Origin: Pirellulaceae bacterium
GTDB taxonomy: Bacteria; Planctomycetota; Planctomycetia; Pirellulales; Pirellulaceae
DNA: 9,864 nt
Assembly (NCBI GenBank): GCA_013002105.1
Contig: JABDKS010000844.1
Coordinates: forward strand, 1-9,864
Direction: 5' to 3'
The translations under genes and the position numbers were made by a program. Below, in pieces: positions 1 through 5,792 of the stretch; positions within the stretch are counted from its first letter, which is position 1, and every line of letters starts with the position of its first letter. The notes beneath the pieces were generated by a model, which did no database searches, was not told the origin of the DNA, and was given only the letters and a program-made list of their open reading frames with translations.

Positions 1-63
1 GTCTGCGACGACTTCGTTGGGATGACGATGGCATACAAACCAGCGGTGGGTTCAATGGACGGT
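1..63. other. Edge segment downstream of the synthetase gene; nothing assignable
   Basis: These bases lie beyond the stop codon of the acyl-CoA synthetase gene. On the minus strand an ATG at 34 opens a frame of 11 codons (beginning MPSSSQRSRRR) that runs off the window. It has no convincing Shine-Dalgarno sequence, and the segment is too short to identify. I see no terminator hairpin, so the minus-strand operon might continue leftward. Confidence 0.3.
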
Positions 64-1734
64 TCAGTTGGGCGTTGACCGTGCTGACTGTTCTTGGTCT
101 CGCAAGACGCGGCGTTTGGTTTTACCCGAGGTGGTTTTGGGCAACGCGCTGACGAAATGAACGTGTCGCGGATATTTATACGGCGCGATATTGTCTTTGA
201 CGTACTGTTGGATTTCGCAAACCAGTGCGTCATCAGCAACGATGCCGGCGCGGGGAATGATGTAGGCAACCACGACGGTGCCTCGCATTGCATCGGGCGC
301 GGCGACTGCGGCGGCTTCCAAAACCGCCGGATGGCTGCACAGACAACTTTCGATTTCGAAGGGTGAAATACGATAACCGCTCGCCTTGATCACGTCGTCG
401 GCACGGCCTTTGAACCAAAAGTAACCGTCGTCGTCGCGGACCAGTACATCCCCGGAGACATACCACTGCCCCTGAAAAATCTCCGCGGTTTGATCCGGCT
501 TGTTCCAGTATTCTCTCATCATGCCTGGATGCGAATCGATACGGACGCACAACACGCCTTCGGTATTGTTTGGCACCGGATTCATTTGATCGTCCATCAA
601 CTCGATGACCGTGCCGGGTGTCGGGCATCCGCAGCTGCCAGGTCGTGTTTCGTTGCCGACCAAGTTGGCGCAGTAGACCATGCACTCGCTCATGCCGATG
701 CCGTCTAGCGGTTGGACTCCAAAGTGGTCTTTGATGGAATCAAATGTGTCTGCCGGTAGCGGCTCGCCGGCCGTCACCGCGTGCCGCCAACTGGACATGT
801 CAAATTCGCTCGCCTGTTCGGCCGCCGCCATCATCATTCGATAAATGGTCGGTGTCGCGGTGAAATTGGTGATCCGGTAGTCTTGAAACAAACGAAACCA
901 GGTGGCTGGATCGAATTTCTGGCCCATGTTGTCGTACAAAACAATTGTCAGGCCTCGTGACAACGCGTACAGGAACGTTGACGCGACCGGCAATAGCCAG
1001 CCAAGCTCGGCGGGGCACGCCACGACATCGTCATTGCGATAATCATGCCAGAAACGGACCAAGCTATCGTAGGCACGCGGGTATCGATGGTAGTGAACGA
1101 CACCTTTAGGGTCTCCCGTGGTTCCCGAGGTGTATGCGATGAATGCAATGTCATCGTTGCGTGTCTCGGCCGGTTGCCACTGTTGCAAGCGGTCACTGAC
1201 CGGTTCGGTTATCAGGCTTGCAAAGTCGATGCAATCTGCGAGTGGCAGCGTCGGATCGGGATAGGCAGTCACGATGACGTGTTTCAATTCTTTGCAGTTC
1301 TCTGCGATCTCGGTGACATCGCCCAACAATCCCGCCGTCGTGATTACAGCGACTGCTGACGAATCTTGCAGTCGGTATTGGATTTCGCCCGCGCGAAACT
1401 GAGTGCTGGAGGGGATGAACACAGCACCTATTTTCGCGACTGCCAGGGCGGAAATATAGAATTCGGGAATGTTGGGCAAACGCAAAAAGACGCGATCGCC
1501 ACGTTCGATACCCATGGCGTTAAGCGAACAGGCCAATCGGGTGCTCAGTTGATCCAATTCGCCATAGGTCAATGAGCGTTTGTCACCGACGGCGTTCTCC
1601 CACAGTATCGCGGACTTCGTTGCGTGACCGGTTCGGACTTGCTGCGTGGTCAGGTCGACACCCAAGTTGTAATTTTCGGGAATCGAATCCCATGGATTCC
1701 AGTCTCTTGACAACGTTTGATCATCGGTTGACAT
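64..1734 (-). CDS. AMP-forming acyl-CoA synthetase (acetate/medium-chain acyl-CoA ligase type)
   Basis: This 556-residue cytosolic enzyme should activate a carboxylic acid to its acyl-CoA through an acyl-adenylate, using ATP and CoA. The P-loop is YTSGTTGDPKG (201-211). The A5 motif is GIGMSE (345-350), the A7 aspartate lies in SGD (427-429), and the hinge region KGRADDVIKASGYR spans 442-455. The C-terminal catalytic lysine is K538 in PKTTSGKTKR. Length and motif spelling match the MACS/benzoate-CoA ligase-like branch. It lacks the longer N-terminal region of the roughly 630-residue Acs/PrpE family. The ATG at 1734 is well supported by GGAGG six bases upstream. It is the last gene of the minus-strand operon, 28 bases after the B12/G-protein fusion. 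The acid substrate cannot be read from sequence; a short or branched acid feeding the mutase or propionyl-CoA is likely from context. Confidence 0.93.
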   Translation of the reverse strand: MSTDDQTLSRDWNPWDSIPENYNLGVDLTTQQVRTGHATKSAILWENAVGDKRSLTYGELDQLSTRLACSLNAMGIERGDRVFLRLPNIPEFYISALAVAKIGAVFIPSSTQFRAGEIQYRLQDSSAVAVITTAGLLGDVTEIAENCKELKHVIVTAYPDPTLPLADCIDFASLITEPVSDRLQQWQPAETRNDDIAFIAYTSGTTGDPKGVVHYHRYPRAYDSLVRFWHDYRNDDVVACPAELGWLLPVASTFLYALSRGLTIVLYDNMGQKFDPATWFRLFQDYRITNFTATPTIYRMMMAAAEQASEFDMSSWRHAVTAGEPLPADTFDSIKDHFGVQPLDGIGMSECMVYCANLVGNETRPGSCGCPTPGTVIELMDDQMNPVPNNTEGVLCVRIDSHPGMMREYWNKPDQTAEIFQGQWYVSGDVLVRDDDGYFWFKGRADDVIKASGYRISPFEIESCLCSHPAVLEAAAVAAPDAMRGTVVVAYIIPRAGIVADDALVCEIQQYVKDNIAPYKYPRHVHFVSALPKTTSGKTKRRVLRDQEQSARSTPN

Positions 1735-1740
1735 AACACG

Positions 1741-1745
1741 CCTCC
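1741..1745 (-). promoter_or_regulatory. Ribosome-binding site of the acyl-CoA synthetase gene
   Basis: The minus strand reads GGAGG followed by six bases and then the ATG at 1734. It is among the clearest Shine-Dalgarno sites on the left arm and fixes this start. Confidence 0.7.
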
Positions 1746-1762
1746 GGTAGGGTGCGAGTGAT

Positions 1763-2950
1763 TCAATTCATTATCAGCTGGCACAGTTCGTCGATGCCGG
1801 ATTTGTTCGCCGCGCTGACGCGTAGGATTGGAATTTGCGAATGCCCCGGCAAATTCAAATGTTGTTGCAATTCAGACTCCAGCATGTCGGCACCTGGAAG
1901 GTCGCATTTTTGAATCACGATTGCGTCGGCGATTTCCAGTAGCCCCGCTTTTTCCCATTGAACACTGTCACCCGATTCGGGTTGCAGCAATACGATCACT
2001 CGGTCGACGAATTGACCGATGGCGACATCTCCCTGTCCGACGCCGACGCTTTCGATCATGATCAAATCGAATCCAAACGACTTGAGTGCTACAATCATCG
2101 TCTCAAGGTGCTCCGCCACACCTTGGTGTCCGCTGGGAACCGCCAGCGAACGAATCAGTGTTTGCGAATCGCCCGCGTTGCTTCCGCCCATCCGCACACG
2201 ATCACCCAGCAACGCACCGCCGGTGAACGGACTCTGGGGATCGCAAGCGAGCACGGCAATCTTGACACCTTGCTGACTGAGCGATTGAAGGACTTCGGCG
2301 ATCAGTGAACTTTTGCCAACGCCGCCACTGCCGGTCAATGCGACGGTAGGGATCCGTTTACCGTTGTTTGTGGCGTTGAACATGTCACTGTCAACAAGGC
2401 CTTTGGAGACCAGCGTCAGTAGTTTTGACAACGATTTGCGATCGGAACTGGCTGCACCGGCGACCAGTGATTCAACAGGATCGGTGATGGTTTCCGCAGG
2501 GGGGCTGCGCAGAAACTTAGCAATCGTTTCGATCGAACTGCCCGGTCCGAAGACGCCATGGATCCCCATTTTCTCCAGTGACCCGATGTCGTCCTCGGGG
2601 ATGATGCCTCCCAGCATCACACGTGTTCGTTGGTTGCCGCTGTCGTGGATCGCGTCGAGCACGCGCGGCACAAGTGTCATGTGAGCGCCGCTCAGCAGAC
2701 TCAGCCCCAGCCAATCGGCGTCCTCATCCAACGCGGCTTGGGCTACCGCTTCGGGGCTCTGCCAGATGCCACCATAGATCACATGAAAACCGGCGTCGCG
2801 TAATCCTCGTGCGACCACTTTGATACCGCGGTCGTGGCCGTCCAAGCCGACTTTGGCCAGCATAATGCGTTGGGCAGACGAACGATCTGATCCGGCGGAT
2901 GCTCCGCTATGTGTTTGCCAAGCTGAATGGGTTACCGACGACGACATCAT
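1763..2950 (-). CDS. Acyl-CoA mutase small subunit (B12-binding) fused to MeaB/IcmF-type G-protein chaperone
   Basis: This 395-residue protein has two parts. Residues about 28-148 form a cobalamin-binding domain with the base-off/His-on motif: D37-x-H39-x-x-G42 (GLDGHDRG), SLLSGAH at 84-90 and GGIIPEDD at 114-121. Residues about 158-395 form a MeaB/ArgK-family GTPase. It carries the P-loop GSGGVGKS (207-214), the DPQSPFTGGALLGD switch region (237-250), E300-SVGVGQGD, a G4-like QKCD (347-350) and SA (379-380). The first domain carries the cofactor for the mutase. The second should gate cofactor loading or repair with GTP. Domain order copies the N-terminal half of IcmF, but the catalytic half is the separate gene just upstream, 18 bases away. 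The C-terminal dimerisation arm of free-standing MeaB is absent, as in IcmF. Two adjacent ATGs occur (2950, 2947); AGGCGAG lies just before them. Function is confident; GTPase competence is less sure because of the G4 change. Confidence 0.92.
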   Translation of the reverse strand: MMSSSVTHSAWQTHSGASAGSDRSSAQRIMLAKVGLDGHDRGIKVVARGLRDAGFHVIYGGIWQSPEAVAQAALDEDADWLGLSLLSGAHMTLVPRVLDAIHDSGNQRTRVMLGGIIPEDDIGSLEKMGIHGVFGPGSSIETIAKFLRSPPAETITDPVESLVAGAASSDRKSLSKLLTLVSKGLVDSDMFNATNNGKRIPTVALTGSGGVGKSSLIAEVLQSLSQQGVKIAVLACDPQSPFTGGALLGDRVRMGGSNAGDSQTLIRSLAVPSGHQGVAEHLETMIVALKSFGFDLIMIESVGVGQGDVAIGQFVDRVIVLLQPESGDSVQWEKAGLLEIADAIVIQKCDLPGADMLESELQQHLNLPGHSQIPILRVSAANKSGIDELCQLIMN

Positions 2951-2953
2951 TTA

Positions 2954-2960
2954 CTCGCCT
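2954..2960 (-). promoter_or_regulatory. Probable ribosome-binding site of the B12/G-protein fusion gene
   Basis: The minus strand reads AGGCGAG followed by three bases and then ATGATG. It sits in the 18-base gap after the mutase stop, consistent with co-translation in one operon. Confidence 0.45.
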
Positions 2961-2968
2961 GATTCAGA

Positions 2969-4612
2969 TTAGGGTTGCCTCATCACGTATCGACCATAAA
3001 CCTCTGCCAACGTGTTCATGATTTCGCCCACGGTGGCCCGAGCGTGTGCAGCGTTCAACAACAATGGGAAAACATTCACGCGAGACTGTGCAGCGACGCG
3101 GACTTCCTTTAGGGCGCGATCGACGTCGTCGCGACTGCGGTTTGCTTTCACTTGTCGTAGCGATTCGATTTGATTTTGTTCCACCGCCGGATCGAGCGAG
3201 AGCGTATCGATTCGATGCGATTCTGGTTCAACGAAATCGGTCACGCCGACGATGGTTTTTCTGCCGCTATCGACCGCTTGCTGATACTGATAAGCGGCTT
3301 CGGCGATCTCACGTCGAAAGAAGCCCGTCTGAATCGCCGCCATCATGCCCCCAAGATCGTCGATGCGACCGAAGTATCCGCGGGCAGCGGCGTCCAGTTG
3401 ATTGGTGAGCGTTTCGACAAAGTAGCTGCCGGCTAAGGGATCCACCGTGTTGACGACGCCCGTTTCGTGTGCCAGTACTTGCTGGGTGCGCAGCGCCAAC
3501 GTGACGGCGTGTTCGGTCGGCAACGCCAGCGTTTCGTCCATGCAATTGGTGTGCAGTGACTGGCAGCCGCCCAGCACCGCGGCAAGGGCTTGGTAGGCCA
3601 CACGCATCAGGTTCACTTCGGGTTGTTTGTCTTGCAGCGAGCAGCCGGCAGTTTGCGCATGAAACCGCATCTTCCACGAGGCGGGATTGGTCGCGTTGAA
3701 TTCGTCTCGCATCATTTGTGCCCAGATCCGGCGCGCTGCACGATACTTTGCAACTTCCTCGAATAAATCGTTGTGGGCATTGAAGAAGAAACTCAGTCGC
3801 GGCGCGAAATGGTCGATTTCCAGATCGCGAAGTAACGCCTGCTGGACGTAGTGACGACCATCGGCCAGGGTGAACGCCAATTCCTGGGCGGCCGTTGCGC
3901 CGGCTTCGCGAATGTGATAACCGCTGACAGAAACCGTGTTCCACTGGGGCAGGTGATTGCTGCAAAATTCGATTTGATCGACCACCAATTCAACGGACGG
4001 TTCCGGCGGGAACACAAATTCATTTTGTGCATGAAATTCTTTGAGAATGTCGTTTTGCGTTGTGCCACGCAAACGACGTAGATCGAATTTGCGTTCACGT
4101 GCTGCGGCGACGTAGAACGCCATCAGAACGGCGGCAGGAGCGTTGATGGTCATCGAGACCGAGATTTCTTCCAGGTCGATGCCGTCGTAAAGTCGTAACA
4201 TGTCATCGATCGTGTCGACCGCAACGCCCAACCGGCCGACTTCGCCAAGTGACTGGGGATGATCGCTATCGAGCGCCATCAGCGTCGGCAGATCAAATGC
4301 CGTGCTGAGCCCGGTCTGTCCCTTTTGCAACAACAGCCGAAAACGCTCATTTGTCTCGGCTGGCGTTCCAAAACCGGCGAACTGACGCATCGTCCAGAGA
4401 CGACCGCGATACATGTTGGCATGCACGCCGCGCGTGTAGGGAAACTCGCCCGGCTGACCAAGGTCGCTGTCGTAATCAAAATCCGCCAAGTCGTCCGGTG
4501 CGTACAATCTACGAATCGGGACTCCGCTGACCGTTGTATGGTCGGCGTCCGCTGGCGAAGTTCGCAATGTCTGCTTCAGCGTAGCGTTTTTTGTCACAGC
4601 AGCGTTCTCCAT
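2969..4612 (-). CDS. B12-dependent acyl-CoA mutase large subunit, isobutyryl-CoA mutase type
   Basis: This 547-residue protein is the catalytic TIM-barrel subunit of the methylmalonyl-CoA mutase superfamily, without its own B12 domain. Conserved blocks include MYRGRLWTMRQFAGFG (67-82), GLSTAFDLPT (101-110), TTQNDILKEF (184-193), SGYHIREAG (230-238, with H233 matching catalytic His244 of Propionibacterium MCM), RLSFFF and QSLHTN. The two residues that set specificity in the family are Phe78 (Tyr89 in MCM) and Gln196 (Arg207 in MCM). This Phe/Gln pair is the isobutyryl-CoA mutase signature, so the expected reaction is isobutyryl-CoA to butyryl-CoA or a related branched substrate. Residues 113-114 are Ala-Leu where relatives have Gly-Tyr. 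The cobalamin would come from the fusion protein encoded next. The ATG at 4612 has no good Shine-Dalgarno site. A GTG at 4597 preceded by GGAG nine bases away is a possible alternative start (542 residues). Confidence 0.92.
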   Translation of the reverse strand: MENAAVTKNATLKQTLRTSPADADHTTVSGVPIRRLYAPDDLADFDYDSDLGQPGEFPYTRGVHANMYRGRLWTMRQFAGFGTPAETNERFRLLLQKGQTGLSTAFDLPTLMALDSDHPQSLGEVGRLGVAVDTIDDMLRLYDGIDLEEISVSMTINAPAAVLMAFYVAAARERKFDLRRLRGTTQNDILKEFHAQNEFVFPPEPSVELVVDQIEFCSNHLPQWNTVSVSGYHIREAGATAAQELAFTLADGRHYVQQALLRDLEIDHFAPRLSFFFNAHNDLFEEVAKYRAARRIWAQMMRDEFNATNPASWKMRFHAQTAGCSLQDKQPEVNLMRVAYQALAAVLGGCQSLHTNCMDETLALPTEHAVTLALRTQQVLAHETGVVNTVDPLAGSYFVETLTNQLDAAARGYFGRIDDLGGMMAAIQTGFFRREIAEAAYQYQQAVDSGRKTIVGVTDFVEPESHRIDTLSLDPAVEQNQIESLRQVKANRSRDDVDRALKEVRVAAQSRVNVFPLLLNAAHARATVGEIMNTLAEVYGRYVMRQP

Positions 4613-4639
4613 TAAAAAAGGAATCTGCCGGATCGTTCT

Positions 4640-4645
4640 ATTTTA
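4640..4645 (-). promoter_or_regulatory. Possible -10 element for the mutase operon
   Basis: The minus strand reads TAAAAT, which would start transcription about 20 bases before the mutase ATG. The nearest -35-like hexamer, TTGCTT, lies 19 bases upstream, which is longer than ideal. This is a weak candidate. Confidence 0.3.
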
Positions 4646-4740
4646 CCCCGGTCGCAATTGGCGGAAGCAACCAAAAAAATTGAATTCGTTGTGAATGGGT
4701 GGATCACTGTCGCTTTTCTACGGCGTGGCATGGTCGCAGA

Positions 4741-4746
4741 TATAAT
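4741..4746 (+). promoter_or_regulatory. Candidate -10 element (TATAAT) for the prp operon
   Basis: A perfect TATAAT stands 77 bases before the prpB start. No good TTGACA-like -35 box is found 16-18 bases upstream and there is no TG extension, so an activator or a non-consensus -35 would be needed. Transcription would begin near 4753, inside the left arm of the leader hairpin. Confidence 0.4.
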
Positions 4747-4810
4747 GAATCGACCCAAAATAGGTTGCCTGCTCCGCGTCGACACGCGGTCCAATGGGGT
4801 CGGTTTTTTT
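4747..4810 (+). terminator. Nested hairpin plus T7 tract in the prpB leader (attenuator-like)
   Basis: The outer arms CGACCC (4751-4756) and GGGTCG (4797-4802) pair perfectly. The stem can extend outward by four more pairs including G-U wobbles. Inside sits a second perfect stem, CCGCGT (4774-4779) with ACGCGG (4784-4789), around a CGAC loop. Seven T follow at 4804-4810, three bases before the prpB Shine-Dalgarno site. This resembles an intrinsic terminator, or a structure that could mask the ribosome site. Whether it acts this way is inference. Confidence 0.35.
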
Positions 4811-4812
4811 CC

Positions 4813-4818
4813 AGGGGG
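4813..4818 (+). promoter_or_regulatory. Ribosome-binding site of prpB (decides the start)
   Basis: AGGGGG lies five bases before the ATG at 4824. It lies downstream of the in-frame ATG at 4794, which rules that earlier start out in practice. An in-frame GTG at 4821 is the only close alternative. Confidence 0.65.
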
Positions 4819-4823
4819 TGGTG

Positions 4824-5792
4824 ATGCAAGACGACATTTCACCCGGTGCGCGGTTTCGATTGGCGGTTGACCACGAGTGTCCGCTGCAGATTGTCGGGGC
4901 TGTCAATGCGATGAGCGCTAAGATTGCCGAGGCGGCTGGTTTCCGTTGCCTCTATCTGTCTGGGGCAGGCGTTGCCAACGCTTCTTGGGGGATCCCCGAT
5001 CTGGGAATGACAACGCTGGATCAAGTCACCGAGGACGCGCGGCGAATCACTGCCGCAAGTTCGCTGCCGCTGCTGGTCGACTGCGACACCGGTTGGGAAA
5101 CGACCAAGTCGGTCGCCATGACGATCCAGCAGATGGAATCCGTTGGGGTCGCGGCGGTTCACTTGGAAGACCAGTTGGAACCCAAACGCTGCGGTCACCG
5201 TCCGGGAAAACGACTGGTGTCCATTTCTCAAATGTCCGATCGCGTGAAATCGGCGGTCGATGCAAGGTCCGATGCGGATCTAGTCATCATGGCGCGAACC
5301 GATGCCGCAGCGGACGAGGGACTCGACGCTGCGATCGATCGAGCTTGTCGCTACGTCGACGCCGGTGCTGATATGATTTTTGCCGAAGCACTGGTGTCGT
5401 GGGACGAATTTCAAAAGTTTGCGAACGACGTTTCCGTACCGGTCTTGGCAAATATGACAGAATTTGGCAAGTCACCATTATTGACGATCAATCAGTTGCG
5501 GGACGCCGGCATCCGTATGATTCTGTATCCGCTGACGGCGTTTCGCGCGATGAACGCCGCCGCTCAGCGCGCCTACACGACTCTACGTCACGAGGGAACT
5601 CAGGCAGCTCTGTTGGACGCGATGCAAACGCGTGACGAGCTCTACGATCTGCTGGATTATCACCGGTGGGAGCAAGAGATCGACGATCGAAATGGCAACG
5701 GATCGAATGGCAACGGATCGATCGACTCGGATCGGCAGCAGCCAGATGGTCCGTCGTCGTCGGCCCCTCCAACATCGGAGAATTCGTCATGA
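4824..5792 (+). CDS. prpB: 2-methylisocitrate lyase
   Basis: This 322-residue cytosolic enzyme of the PEP mutase/isocitrate lyase superfamily cleaves 2-methylisocitrate to pyruvate and succinate, the last step of the methylcitrate cycle. YLSGAG lies at 44-49 and the Mg-binding aspartates are D86 and D88 (VDCD). LEDQ follows at 114-117. The catalytic-loop motif KRCGHRP (121-127) has C123 as the acid/base cysteine, and ARTD lies at 157-160. The later part (ILYPLTAFRAMN, EGTQ, MQTRDELY) matches E. coli PrpB closely. Two things are odd. The loop after D88 reads TGWETTK and is one residue shorter than the usual GFG-type loop. A 33-residue Asn/Gly/Ser/Pro-rich tail (290-322) follows the normal end of the protein, which is about 296 residues in E. 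coli. The start at 4824 is chosen for its Shine-Dalgarno site. The stop overlaps the prpC start by ATGA, indicating translational coupling. Confidence 0.95.
   Translation: MQDDISPGARFRLAVDHECPLQIVGAVNAMSAKIAEAAGFRCLYLSGAGVANASWGIPDLGMTTLDQVTEDARRITAASSLPLLVDCDTGWETTKSVAMTIQQMESVGVAAVHLEDQLEPKRCGHRPGKRLVSISQMSDRVKSAVDARSDADLVIMARTDAAADEGLDAAIDRACRYVDAGADMIFAEALVSWDEFQKFANDVSVPVLANMTEFGKSPLLTINQLRDAGIRMILYPLTAFRAMNAAAQRAYTTLRHEGTQAALLDAMQTRDELYDLLDYHRWEQEIDDRNGNGSNGNGSIDSDRQQPDGPSSSAPPTSENSS
5691..5720 (+). repeat. Perfect 15-base tandem duplication in the prpB 3' end
   Basis: The unit AATGGCAACGGATCG occurs twice in a row with no mismatch. It is in frame and encodes NGNGS twice in the low-complexity tail of PrpB. 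It looks like a recent replication-slippage product in a segment under little constraint. Confidence 0.9.

Larger units (their letters stand above)
4613..4823. promoter_or_regulatory. Divergent control region between the mutase operon and the prp operon
   Basis: About 210 bases separate the two start codons and must hold both promoters. The segment contains an A7 tract (4673-4679), a TATAAT (4741-4746), a possible minus-strand -10 (4640-4645) and a nested hairpin with a T7 tract (4747-4810). A GTGA/TCAC inverted pair separated by nine bases (4691-4707) could be an operator, but it is too weak to name a regulator. No regulator gene is in the window. Confidence 0.75.

Noticed and set aside
3309..3965. 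A 218-codon open frame on the minus strand inside the mutase gene
   Set aside because: It lies in another frame of the strongly conserved mutase coding region and its translation is Arg/Ser-rich with no recognisable domain. Such shadows are usual in GC-rich genes.
4690..4708. A CRP/FNR-like operator around TGTGA...TCAC
   Set aside because: The half-sites are nine bases apart rather than six and only four bases of each arm pair. It is noted only as a possible weak inverted repeat.
4794..4823. An earlier in-frame ATG for prpB at 4794
   Set aside because: The extra ten residues do not match PrpB. The ATG overlaps the T-tract hairpin, and the Shine-Dalgarno AGGGGG lies after it and points to 4824.
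4613..4823. A small gene in the divergent intergenic region
   Set aside because: The open frames here run into neighbouring genes or lack start signals. The region is better explained as promoters and leader.
5666..5788. N-terminal extension of prpC by 41 residues
   Set aside because: It overlaps the prpB 3' end in another frame, has no match to citrate synthases, and the ATGA start at 5789 with CGGAG upstream is the better choice.
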